NCBI GenBank assembly: GCA_001600875.1 | Contig: BCLD01000006.1 | Location: 253,126-317,125, forward strand | DNA length: 64,000 nt | DNA from: Solicoccozyma terricola | Taxonomy: Eukaryota; Basidiomycota; Tremellomycetes; Filobasidiales; Piskurozymaceae | Direction of reading: 5' to 3' | Shown: positions 36,563 to 47,803 of the stretch, piece after piece | Numbering within the stretch: position 1 is the first letter of the stretch | Layout of the letters: each line of letters starts with the position of its first letter | Translations under genes and position numbers: made by a program | Notes under the pieces: generated by a model | Seen by the model: the letters and a program-made list of their open reading frames with translations, nothing else | Told to the model about the DNA's origin: nothing | The model's database searches: none

Positions 36563-38428
36563 ATGGACGCTTTCCACCCAGCTATCCTCGAATCAAATGG
36601 CACTCTCACTCAGCCAGGGCAGCCACCCAGCACAGCTCCCGCCCCTCCATCAGGGACCTCCAACACCGTATCTGGCTCGTCCACCCCTGCCGGTCTCTCG
36701 TCGAAGCCGATCCCGCGGGGTGACGCATCTACCAAGAGCGCTGGAACAGGAACTCACATCGTCAAGGCCGGTCTGGCGTCGATGTTGAAAGGTGAGTCGT
36801 GGTGGGTTCGCCGGGACGGGCGATCGGAAGGAGCCTGACACGACACCATGATCTTTTCGCTCAACCCTTGTCCGTTACAATGCCCCTTGAACGGCCGTCC
36901 ACCTCTCCACCTCCTCCTTTCCTTCACTACCTACACAGGTGGTGTTATCATGGATGTAATGTCTCGAGACCAGGCTATCCTCGCCGAAGAAGCGGGAGCA
37001 GCCGCGATCATGGTGCTGGAGAAGATTCCGTCGCTCATCAGAAAAGAAGGTGGTGTAGCCAGAATGGTGGGTAATGGCCCTCCAGAGCTTCCCGAAGATC
37101 AACGCACGCTGACGATCGATTCGCTATACCCCTTTCTCTCAACCCCTCGTCGTAATACCAGTCCGATCCCCAACTCATCAAAGATATCATCGAGGCAGTC
37201 TCCATTCCGATCATGGCAAAAGTCAGAGTTGGACACTTTGCCGAAGCGCAGATCTTGCAAGCAATCGGAGTCGATTACATTGACGGTGAGGGTTTTTGTG
37301 CATCTAAAAACGAAATTGGTCATATATCAAGTTGTTGATGGGCTCTCCTATCGCTCGGACCTATCTTCATAGAGAGCGAGGTCTTGACCGTTGCCGACGA
37401 GAGGGTGAGTTTTTACATTACCATTTGTGAATTTTCGCTTTGATTTGACAGACCTTAAACCCTCACTCGCTCTCACAGAACCACATTCTCAAGCACAACT
37501 TCAATGCTCCATTCGTCTGTGGTGCTAAAGACCTTGGTGAGTGAACGCTCAATGCGCTATTAAGGCCACACGTAATCTGACTTCAGGGTATATTCTGTCA
37601 ACCCTCCTAGGCGAGGCTCTCCGTAGGATATCGGAAGGAGCATCCTTCATCCGATCAAAGGGCGAGGCCGGTACAGGCAATGTAGTCGAGTGAGTCGGTT
37701 GGTCTATGTAGATAGAGCGTATCGCTAGTTACTCAAAGCCAACAACCGAACGATCCACGCAGGGCCGTCAAACATACTCGTGCCATTACATCCGACATCC
37801 GTCGAGCCAGTGTGATGTCTGACGAGGAGTTGTACGCATTCGCCAAGGAGCTTCAAGCGCCTTACCATCTTCTCAAAGAGACTGCTAGGTTGAAGCGATT
37901 GCCCGTCGTCAAGTGAGTGATTGATCATGCGAATTGAGAAATGTTGGTAGCTAACGAACCTGTTGCCCTTTCTTTAGCTTCGCCGCTGGTGGTATCGCAA
38001 CTCCGGGTAAGTCCCTGATAAAGTGAGGAGGCAGATGTCGCTGGTGCTAATCCGTAACACATTGCGCGTAGCCGATGTCGCCCTCATGATGCAGCTAGGC
38101 TGTGATGGCGTTTTTGTTGGATCAGGTATCTGTGAGTATGGTAACTTACTCCGATCTCCAAAGACCCCCGCAGCTCATCCTTTTTATTCAGTCATGTCTG
38201 ACAACCCTGCCAAAACTGCCAAGGCGATTGTGCAGGCAGCCACCCATTTCAACAACCCAAAGGTGAGTTCCCGTCTCTTTCTAGTTTCACTTCTGGCGAT
38301 TAATCAATGATCTTTGTCGGGGCAATCAGATACTCGCCGACATCTCTTGCAATCTCGGGAAAGCCATGCCAGGTCTGACAATCTCTGATACCATGATTGG
38401 TGGTCGATTCGCTGGTAAGGGAGCATAA
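36563..38428 (+). CDS. PDX1: Pyridoxal 5'-phosphate synthase lyase subunit (Pdx1/Snz)
   Basis: With glutaminase Pdx2/Sno, this makes vitamin B6 (PLP) from ribose 5-phosphate, glyceraldehyde 3-phosphate and glutamine. The (beta/alpha)8 core starts at [20 protein letters not shown], with [29 protein letters not shown], then [20 protein letters not shown] (catalytic Lys in MAKVRVGH), [15 protein letters not shown] (second active Lys), and [11 protein letters not shown]. Further on are [20 protein letters not shown] and [11 protein letters not shown]. The end is [16 protein letters not shown] 38426-38428. There are about eight introns. Before the core lies a 60-70-residue Ser/Pro/Thr-rich extension, [13 protein letters not shown] to GTGTH, longer than in yeast Snz1. 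The SNO partner is not in this window. Confidence 0.96.
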
Positions 38429-38890
38429 AGTAAAGAGGCAGATCACTCCGAGCGAGTGTAGGATAGCAAAAAACAAAAAGGCGGTTCCCGTCGTACCTTG
38501 CAACGACATGTTTCAACCCATGTACCCGTGATGACTCATTGTGAAGTAGGATATTTTATCATATGGCAAACGTAGCCATTCGAGTCGACTTTGCCATTGT
38601 CTGAATCTTTCCCTCTTGTTAGCCAGCGCAAGCTGGAGTAGGCCGGCCCATGAATGAGGTCGAGGGGCACAGCAGAGCAACAGCGATGTACGACATGACA
38701 AAACCCAGGTCGAATCAATTGGCGACCAGTCTACCAAGAGCCGCTCGTTGAGAGGTACATTTTTGCCCCTCTGTTGATAGCCGAGCTTGAGTGGTCTTTG
38801 TCTATGCACATCGTCATGTTGACAATTGATAACATCCAAAGCAAAACACTACAAGCCCAAAAGTCGCGAAAGTTTACAATGCCAGAAAGA
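38429..38890. other. Convergent 3' region between PDX1 and GLO1
   Basis: About 460 bp between two converging genes. It has AT-rich 3'-UTR-like sequence and short open frames without recognisable products. Confidence 0.4.
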
Positions 38891-39633
38891 TTACCCTGCT
38901 CCATATGGCACAACTTCGATGAAATAACCTGCGGAAGCCAACACATCAGACCCGGCACTGTGTAAGGCTGAGAACAACCATTCGTCCCCTAACGCACCAT
39001 CCGGATCCCGTATCATCATCATGCGAGAGAACACTTTTTTGAATCCCTCGGTCAATGGTGAATCTCCTCCATCATCTTCTGCAAGCGTCATCCCACGCCG
39101 ATCAGAATGTTCGATCCCAATATCTTTCCAAATTTCCACCCCATGCTCGATAAATCGTTGTCGTGCCGCTTCAATGTCCGGTACGCTGATTCCAATATGA
39201 CCGAAGCCAAAGCTATGTGGAGGATTACCATTCTGAACAGTCCGACCTTCCGAGCCGTGGATATGAACGAGCTCGAGAAGACCATCTCGTTTCTGCATTC
39301 GGTTGAAGATTTGTTCACCCGTGGTTTCTCCTGGGTAATAGTAGGCCATGTAATAAACTGTGCAAGGTCCGTTGTTGAGGGTCATTACGCGTCGAAGACC
39401 GAGGACGTCTCTGTAGAATGGGATGCTCTTCTCTGGATCTGTGATGCGGTACTGTGCGGGCAAGGACGACGTGGGCAAGGGTGAGCAAAGTGGCTGGAGA
39501 GGTCCACCGCTGCGACACTTACCATGGTGTGATTGAGACGGAATCCATCGGTGGCAGATGGAGAAGGACCACACGTTCCAGGTTGGGGAGGACCTGGAGC
39601 GGGATACAGTGACTGGGTATCGACCTGGTCCAT
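38891..39633 (-). CDS. GLO1: Glyoxalase I (lactoylglutathione lyase)
   Basis: This converts the methylglyoxal-glutathione hemithioacetal to S-lactoylglutathione in the cytosol. The start MDQVDTQSLYPAPGPPQPG leads to FRLNHTM. An intron then joins to YRITDPEKSIPFYRDVLGL. The metal ligands of the family are all in place: His in NHTM, Glu in GLLELVHIHG, His in FGFGHIGISV, and Glu in GYFIEVVPYG. The last intron (donor inside DPDG, about 77 nt) has an open reading frame in it, so an unspliced reading would wrongly add about 25 residues before YFIEVV. The single domain of about 190 residues is typical of monomeric-unit eukaryotic Glo1. It is divergent from the FAD oxidase, with 217 bp between the two starts. 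Confidence 0.94.
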
Positions 39634-39850
39634 TGTGATCAGCAGTTGTATGACTAAAGCAGGACTAGACTGCGAGCAAGTGTCCATCCAGCTAAGACCA
39701 ATTCCATTTTCAATACGCGACCGGCGCCGTTACATCCGCCACGTGTCGCACGGAAATCTCTGGAGCGAGGATGCGATCTCTCGGAGTTCATATTTCGATC
39801 GACAGGCTGGGCATGCTTTCCTCCAGATCCACCTCCATACACACACCATC

Positions 39851-41811
39851 ATGGCTAGCAAACATCTGTCCAACGGTGCATCTACTACGTCTCCCTTCAC
39901 TCTCGAGACAGGTCCTCTGCCTCTCGTGTGGAGAGGCGAGACCTCGTACGAGGAGGCACGGGTCGGTCGAGTCTTCAACCAGAGGAGACCGGCCAGGTAC
40001 CCTGTCGCAGTGCTCGAGGCCAAGAGTGTCAGTGATGGTAAGTGACCCATTGTTTATAGCTGTGCTACCGGCTCTGCAAGCTCATCATCAACACCGTTCT
40101 AGTAATTCGCGGGGTCATATTAGCCAAACAGCGAGGGTTGAAGATTTCAATCAGGTCCGGAGGTCACTCATGGGCTGCATGGAGGTAGGTCGACTTCTGA
40201 CATCCCTGCAAGATTCCTTCCGCCGATCTGATCCGAACACTACTCGCAGTGTCCGCCAGCAAACCCTCCTCATCGATCTCAAGGGCCTCAACGAGCTTTC
40301 ATTCGACACAGAGACCAACATCGTTACCGTCTCACCAGCTATCACCGGCGGTGACCTCAACCCATACCTCTCTAAATTCGGTCGATTCTTTGCTGGTGGT
40401 CATTGTCCGACGGTCGGACTCGGAGGGTTCCTGTTGCAGGGGTAAGTCCAAGTGTGTTTCTCTTGTAGGGCACAACGATTGACACGCCTTTTTGTGCTCG
40501 ACAGCGGTCAAGGATGGGCAGCCAGGGGCTATGGATGGTCATGCGAGCAAATCGAATCGATGGATGTCGTACTAGCCTCAGGGGAATTGGTCACCGCGTC
40601 CGAAACACAGCACTCTGACCTCTTCTGGGCAGCTCGAGGTGGTGGACCTGGATTCTTTGGTATTGTCGTGAGATTCAGATTGAGGACTAGGTGGTTACCA
40701 ATGTCGATGCATCATTCCACGTTTATTTTCCCGGCAAAGGAGAACGTCACGGATGTGTTGCGTTGGTTACAGGGGATCGCGTGAGTGCCTCTTCCCATTG
40801 CTTCGCCCCTGCATCGTTGGCTTAAACAGAGGACTGACCGACCGTCCCCACAGACCGCAAGTGGATCCCAACGTCGAAATGGTATGCCTTGCATTCACCC
40901 GTGGGCGACTATCCCTCGATGGCGACAAGACCAAGGACCCAATGGAGACGATGACAGTCTTACGAGCTACCGCTCTGGTGGACACGGACGAGGATGCGAT
41001 GCGTTCCTTGGCGTTTATGGACGGTTGTCCTAGATTGGAATACGCCGAGGTTGCGGTTCACAAGGCACAGACCAGTATGGCTCAGGAGTATGGTGAGCGT
41101 GAATATCACGGATGGAATGGACCGGTCCTAATGATACTATCCACAGCTCAACAACTGGCGGACAACCCATCGGACGGACGATACTTTATCGACAACACAT
41201 GGCTACAAGGGGACGCTGAAGCTGTTACTGACAGTCTCTACGAGGCTTTCACGACATTACCATCGAAGGACTCGTTCTTCCTCTACTACAGCATGGCTCC
41301 ACTTCGTCCTCTTGCCGATATGGCATTCGATATCCAGACTGAGCATTATACGGCCGGATATATCATCGCGAGAGGCGAGGACGTGAGTCTAGGGGTTGTA
41401 GGAGCTCGAGACTGAGTAATCGGCTGATGGGTGTTTCAACAGACTTCCGAGGATGAACGTTGTACCAAGTGGCTGGATGACCAGTATGCGAGGGTTGTCA
41501 GTAAGGGAGATGGGCCAGGAGGTTCTGCGGGACAGTATCTCGGGGACAGTGATTGGGTACGCAGAGTTCATCTGCGTGGTTTCCCCCCTCAGCGACTGAT
41601 GGATGCTCTGACTTTTTTCCAGACTCGACGTCGCGACCGTATCATGTCGGATGCTCATTATACAAAGTGGTGCGGTATCAAGGAAAAGTACGACGGGAAT
41701 GCTACGTTCGCTGGCTTCCTCACGTACGAGGAGCACCAGGCATCCGTCAAGTCGAGTGTGGTGATCGTTGGGGAGCCAGTACAGGAAGGGGAGGACCATG
41801 AATTGTATTGA
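39851..41811 (+). CDS. FAD-linked oxidoreductase, berberine-bridge-enzyme family
   Basis: This is a flavoprotein oxidase of the VAO/BBE family, oxidising a sugar, alcohol or secondary metabolite with O2. The FAD-binding (PP-loop) domain has ISIRSGGHSWAAW, where the His is the usual 8-alpha-histidyl FAD link. Next come LLIDLKGLNELSFDTETNIV, SPAITGGDLNPYL, then GHCPTVGLGGFLLQGGQG. The Cys in GHCPTVG aligns with the second (6-S-cysteinyl) FAD link of BBE enzymes, so bicovalent FAD is likely. GWSCEQIESMDVVLASGELV and ARGGGPGFFGIVVRFRL finish the domain. The substrate domain follows. The C-terminal BBE box is present as KYDGNATFAGF rather than the commoner YxNY form. No secretion signal is seen at MASKHLSNGAST, so it is probably intracellular. 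Neighbours are GLO1 and a zinc-cluster regulator. Confidence 0.9.
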
Positions 41812-42057
41812 GCAGCAGAAACATATTGCATATATCCAGTTGTCCGGTTGTCCCACCGGGCCCTCCGGATGTGGCGAATCCGCGATAACGCTCAACACTT
41901 TCACGTGACAGATAGGTAGCCTTGCCCCCTTCCTACCAAGACCATCTCGGGGTCCCTAACCGTCCAGCGGGTCCTCATCGTCCTCCATCTTCGCAGCAAA
42001 GTCCCTTCGTCGGACACCGTAGTCGAGTTGTATCTGCGTCCTGTAACCTACATCACC

Positions 42058-45000
42058 ATGACGCCGCCACCTGCGAAGCGCCATCGACCGGCTGCGTTAT
42101 TTCCGGTGAGGTACCGGCGACACGGTCGTAAATATCCTCGCATCGCTGATAAACGTCCTTCCTATCAGGATCTACCGGCGTTTAGTTTCGAAGGTGGAAC
42201 AGAAGGTTCCATGTTCCGCAAAGATCGCGTGATTCAGAGTTGTACGAGTGCGTGCAGTTTCATGGGTCTAGTGGCATTTGTCTAGTTACTGAACCGTTGG
42301 TGGAACACATTACCATTTTGGTTAGGGTGCCGTCAGCGCAAATCCAAAGTGAGCTCGAGGGTCCGAGGGCGTTCAGAGAGTAACATGGCTGACTTGCAAT
42401 TCCACTTATTTCAGTGTTAGTTGCCGACGCCTTCTCCTATGTGAAGCACAATTCATCACCGTGACCATTGCACCCACAGGCGACCGCAAATTCCCATGTG
42501 GACCATGCACTCTCAGAGGTGAAGCTACAGGGTGCGAGGAATATGTTAAAACCAAGGTGGAAAGACCTACGTGAGTGTCTTTCCTTCACATGCGACAGCC
42601 TGCGTCTCAACTAACCACCTCACTATCGCGCTCCATTAGAGGCTATACCCACGTCGCCGACTTTCAAGTCCTCATACGACGTATTCGAGAACAAGAGCAA
42701 GTCATCAACCTCATCGTCACCAAGATTCCACACCTCAAAGAAGAGATCGACAATCTAGGCTTCATCGATCCGCATCCGGCAAATACCTACCGCAAGAAGG
42801 ATATCGGGAGAGATAAGGAGGACACGGTAGAGAGGGAGGTGCGAGGGCAAACGGTTGTTTTGGGAGACGAGGAAAGAGACATCGACTTCGTTAACACATC
42901 AATTAGGTCGGCTGGCGACGAATTGATCAGATCAGAGCGTAGTCCATCGCGCCTTCAGCAGGATACTGGGACCACGATGGAAAGACCGTTCTCTGTGACC
43001 AACGTCTCGGAAAATATCTCAGGCGGTCATGGCTACAACGAGAAGAGCGATACGCCGATGCGAGGGATGGACATGACGTATTCGTTCCAAGGTGACCACC
43101 CATCGACAATGATGGGACCACCTCCGCCGCAACGAGACTATCCATGGTCCGCCGAGAATCATGCCGCACAACGCCTTCATAGTGATTCGTCCCACCTTGC
43201 AGATGAAATCGGTCTTTTCGGTCAAGGCATCTTGATGAATGATGAGATATTCGACGAACATATGGGACTTAGTATGGATCAGATGTTTGACAACATGACA
43301 GGTAACAACTTGTCTGGAATGGCGATGAGCGATCAAAGGGAAGGTTCCGTGCAGGGTAAGTCGAGGGCGCATCGGAGACTGTCGGTGTTGTGACTGAACC
43401 TAATACTACACTCACACACAGCAAACACGACTGCAGCCAAACCTACAAAGGTGGAAACGCAGTCCAACATCGCATCGGTCATGCCCAACTTCCCTTCAAT
43501 GGAGGACAACCGGTCTAACATGCCGGCGCCCACCCCTCGCAAGCGAGTCGCATTCCCTGAAAGTGAGCCGGTGTCGCGAGCACCGAGTAGAACAGAGTTG
43601 GACACGGCGCTGGTGTTAGAGGCGAGTCCAATGATGTTGGCAATCTGCTGTTCCGCTTTAATTGATAATTGGCGACCGCCTCTCCTAGGATCTTGCAATG
43701 GCCAGAGGAGGCAACATGGACAGGAAGAAGATCGACCTGAGAGGAAACTTGTATGGTTTGTATCAAAGAACCCGGCCTTTGATGATGCCGACCGCAAGCT
43801 TACACCGATTTGCATCATTCCCCCAGGTCAACTCGAGGATGTTTTTGGAAAAGACGGGGTACACCGGTCTCGTGCTAGCCATGATTTGGCCAACTTGCAT
43901 CTTCTTCCAAGCACTGTGCAGGCGAGGTACATTGTCGATTTCTTCGTGAGTCTCTGGCCGGATAAAGTCACCGTACATATCACAATCGCTGACAGCGCTC
44001 TCCGGCTTGACCTGGTAGCTGCGCAAGTAAGTTGCATCCGTCTTTATCCATTTCGCCGCGAGTCGAACCACTTCTTACTTCTGTCCCCTCAACACAGAGT
44101 CGAATGGATGTGAGTGCACTTTGCAGAAAACAATACTTTCCCTCTTATAGACGGATGTCTTCCAACAGCACTCGTTGCATACATGTGCCTACCTTTGAAG
44201 CGCAATGTAGGGCGTGGTGGACGAGACCCAGTGGCGCGCCACCAGATCACAGTCAAATTCCTTTTCTCGGTCTATACGCAGCCACTCTGGCGACTAGCCT
44301 CTACTTGATGGATGACACAGGCCTGCAAGATCTTGGTTACGAAGCGGAAGCCAGGATCAAGTTTCCAAAGGTATGGTGGGAGCTTTCCTACTCGGCACTC
44401 GAGGCTTCGAACTGGTTGCAGGTGCACTCCATCTTGAATGTACAAACGATCATGTGAGATATATGATCGGACGTGCTGCAGAAACTGTTGCTGATTTTGT
44501 CCTCTAGTACCATGGGTCCGTACCTTTCCGCGACGCATCGAGCCGAGTTCCATTGGACGATAGTGGGGTCTGCGATCAAGGTACGTGTCACGACACCACC
44601 CCTTACCGGTGCAATCTGACGTCGCTGTTTGTCGCACATAGATCGCACAGAGCCTGGGCCTATCGCGACTCGGCGCTGAACCCGATGGTACGAAATGTAC
44701 AGAGGCCATAATCAAGGCGCGATTTGGCAACAAGTGGGTCAGTGCAATCGACCGAGAAGTTGGGAGGAGGGTTTGGTGGGATCTGGTGAGCATGCTATAT
44801 ATCGTGCCTGTCTGAGAGTGTGAAATTGAGCCAAATTACAATCACAGGTGGAACAAGACTGGCTCTTCGGCTTGGAACACGATTGCAACACTTGTCTGGG
44901 CCCAGTCCAGCACACGGTCAAACCTGCCAACGTGAACGACGAGGAACTTTCTGGATTTGGGCCGATCATATCCAAACCATCGAATGTTCGAACTGTGAGT

Positions 45001-46475
45001 CTCATGACATTGCTGACGGGACGCGAGTTCACCTGATGCCCTTGAAATCAACAGCGAATGTCCTACTCTCTAAATCGCCTGACGCTGATCCATCCAACAA
45101 GAGCGCTCATCAGTCAAATCTGGGACGCTGGACGCTGCAAATACTCCTTCATCCAGCAGTGAGTACGAAGGTGACTTGCTCAAGACAACGCTGACATGCG
45201 CGTCACAGAGCTCATCGAGACCTCAGCGAAGTCGTCTCGCACTACTCGCCCTTCTACCACGAATCTGTTGCCGACATCTCCTCCTACGTGAACGATGCAG
45301 CTGAGCTGATGACGTGGTGAGCTTGTGGTAACAATCTTTGCGGTGGTCGAAGTTACTATTCTGACTGTATCCACATCAGCCAAGCAGAAAGGACTTCGCT
45401 TCTCAGCGCCACTGCTTTCCGCTTTTTGCGAGTTCATCGTATGTACCTGTCGAGTGCATATCAACAGCCGTGAGTTGAAGGTCGTTGGGAAGACTTTATA
45501 GGCCTTGACTCACGTTCACGAGACCCTCAGACGATATATGAAGTCGCGAGACGTCAGTGTCCACTGTGCGAACACTCTGATCCGCCTAGGTCTAGATTCG
45601 CCCCAACCGTTCTCTGCTCCGACTCGCTACTGGTGAGATTGAATACGTCTTCTCGCAGCGTTGACGCCAAATCTGAAGTTTCATTCTCACAGGCCGGTAT
45701 CGTATGCAATCTTCACGGCCTGTGTGGTTTTATTCCTCGACCTCGCCCATTCTCCCTCTCATACCTCGCAGATCGCCAAGAAAGCGTTCGAGAGGGGTAT
45801 TGAGGCACTCAGGTGAGTTGACGAGACATTGAGGCCCATTTTTCACATGTAGCTGAAGGTCTATTCGTTGCTCAGGCTGCAAGCGCCTCCAGAGCTGGGT
45901 GCTCCAGCTGCTGCTCTGGAGAAACTGCTGGGTGAGTCGCAGCCCTAACGCTGACGTATCTGGACTAACACTCTTTCATGACCTCAGTGGAGGAGCAACA
46001 ACAGCGCGCTGAGCGAGGGGACATGACGCATATGGACTCGTTGCTGGGAAAACGACGAAGAGGCCCTGAAGATGATAGCATTCTCAACAAGCTGGTCAAG
46101 CGGGTTGTAGTGAGTGGCAGAGTTCGTCGGCGTCTCGCCAATCTTGTCCAATGAAACGGCTACCATCCACAGGTCGCTCGCTCGCCAGAGGACCACTCGA
46201 CGGGGAACTCCAACCAACCGTCCTTTGGCCAGGTAACATCGATAGCTCCGACCAGCTTCTCATCTTCCCAGGGACAGACCGCTTTTGATATCCCGCTCGT
46301 TGCGGGGGGCCTACCGAACATCTTTGGCTTCGATGACCCGAACATCCTCGACATCTTCCAATACTCGTTTGGGGATCCAAACTCTTGGCTCGGAACTAAT
46401 GAGGAAGAGGTATCGACTGGGCTTGAGGGGCAGGCTTCGACAGCTTTCGCGTCTAATGAATTCAGCAGCTGGTGA
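42058..46475 (+). CDS. Zn2Cys6 fungal transcription factor (first), with apparent 1-nt exon
   Basis: This is a fungal-specific regulator with a binuclear zinc cluster near the N-terminus and the fungal_trans middle region. It starts MTPPPAKRHRPAALFP. The cluster is spread over four exons: SCTR (to 42247), CRQRKSK (42326-42348), a single T at 42415, and CDRKFPCGPC (42480-42570), followed by TLRGEATGCEEY. Only the 1-nt exon keeps frame and supplies the third cysteine. A dimerisation coiled coil (DFQVLIRRIREQEQVINLIV) follows. The central regulatory domain spans roughly 43900-45600, with SRLGAEPDGTKCTEAII, DREVGRRVWWDLVEQDWLF and later helices. The tail ends ASTAFASNEFSSW, TGA 46473-46475. Intron-rich. 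It may control the flanking FAD oxidase and dehydrogenase (inference). Confidence 0.87.
42349..42479 (+). other. Intron pair flanking an apparent 1-nt exon (T at 42415)
   Basis: Donor GTGAGC at 42349 pairs with acceptor TTCAG ending at 42414 (66 nt, with CTGAC as a branch-like site). One base, T, follows at 42415. Donor GTTAGT at 42416 pairs with acceptor CACAG ending at 42479 (64 nt). Both introns are of normal size for this genome. Confidence 0.6.
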
Positions 46476-46562
46476 TTACAAGTGTGGTTTGTTTTCAAGT
46501 GACATGTGGAACTGATCCTCAACCTTCTCTTGCAAAGGCTTCAATGAGTGAGAGCCAGGTCC

Positions 46563-47803
46563 TCAGATTGCAGCACACCCGCCGTCGATTTCCTAAAAAG
46601 TGCCCAACGCCGAATTCAGAAGACGATTTTCAGAACTCGCTTCACGCAACTCACAAAGGTACAACCCGTCATATAACTTGCCATATCCGAACACAAGTAA
46701 ACAAGCCCGTCTGTGATCTCGTCTGGAATACCAAACCTGCCCATCGGCACTTTGGCAAGCAGCATGTCGTCGATTTCCTTGGCGGCATGGACGTGACCTG
46801 GTGTAGTGATGAGACCGGGGCACATGGCGACGCACTAAGGTGGGGCCAAGTGTTAGTTCATAAGCATGTTGTATGTCATGTTTGAAGTGTGTCTTCCCGG
46901 CACGCACTCTCACGTTGAACGGAGCGCCCTCTGCTCGATTGAAATTAATGCACCGTCAGTGTTCGTCGTTCAACAGTGAACGGCTCGCCTGACAAAGACG
47001 CACCTACTGCTGCCACCCTTGACATTCCCAGAACGCCATGCTTGGCGGTACAGTACGCGCCGAATTTGGGTACACCCTCCAGACTTGCCCTGCTGGCGAT
47101 GTTGACAATGACTCCCCTTGACGCTCTTTTCCGTGTCAGCACATCTTGCTTGGTCATCACCTTGAGCTGATACTTCATGCAGAGGAAGACACCGCGGGCA
47201 TCCACGCTTTGAATCTTTTCGTATTCCGAGAGTGGTGTATCCTGGATAGATGTGACTGATGCACCTCCTACCACCAAACCGGCGGAGTTGATGGCGTAGT
47301 CTGGAGGACAGGGTTGGGGTCATCAGCTCGGGAGGAGGCCAAACTATCGGAGGAATGCTAAGCGACTCGCCGATGCGACCATACCGCGTTACCGTTTCCT
47401 CAACAGCAGTACGCACACTCTCCTCGTCTGTCACGTTGCAACGGAGGGCAAGACCTTTATCGGGGTAAGCAGCGTTGATCGCAGCTGCAACCTACAGGTT
47501 CGCAAAACCTAGTTCAGCAAGTGAAACGGTTCGGTCGGGATGAGAGCTGATTGGACGTACCTCCTGGGCGGCCTCGAAATTGATATCGGTAACGACAACT
47601 TGAGCTCCGAGATCAGCGAAAGCGAGACACGCTGACCTGGAATCAAGATCAGAGAAGGAGTAGAGCGTTTAGCGAGATCGTTGGAAGAGGAAGGGGGCGA
47701 CCGCCGCATTCGATTCTCACCGACCTAGTCCACTTGCACCACCTGTTACGAAGGCTACACCGGGCAGCTGAAGCTGGAGAGTCGCGGTAGATAGAGGAGC
47801 CAT
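46563..47803 (-). CDS. Short-chain dehydrogenase/reductase
   Basis: This is a classical SDR oxidoreductase with NAD(P). The start MAPLSTATLQLQLPGVAFVT runs into the cofactor loop TGGASGLGR. Next come FADLGAQVVVTDINFEAAQE, with Asp after the second strand suggesting NAD(H); NVTDEESVRTAVEE; and a NSAG variant of the NNAG motif. The catalytic triad is NIASRAS (Ser) and YCTAKHG (Tyr and Lys). The end is CPGLITTPG, PMGRFGIPDEITDGLVYLCS, MASYMTGCTF, then after a last intron EIDGGCAAI with TGA 46563-46565. Without that intron the reading runs into CVKRV. It converges on the first zinc-cluster gene with an 87-bp gap. Substrate unknown. Confidence 0.9.

Noticed and set aside
38965..39040. Apparent 25-residue insertion before YFIEVV in glyoxalase I
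   Set aside because: It has GTGCGT and CGCAG ends exactly splitting the Gly codon of DPDG, so it is an intron with an open frame, not an insertion.
42110..42172. Possible 63-nt intron (GTGAGG...TATCAG) in the first exon of the zinc-cluster gene
   Set aside because: It is a multiple of three without stops, so splicing or retention both keep frame; cannot be decided from sequence and does not change the call.
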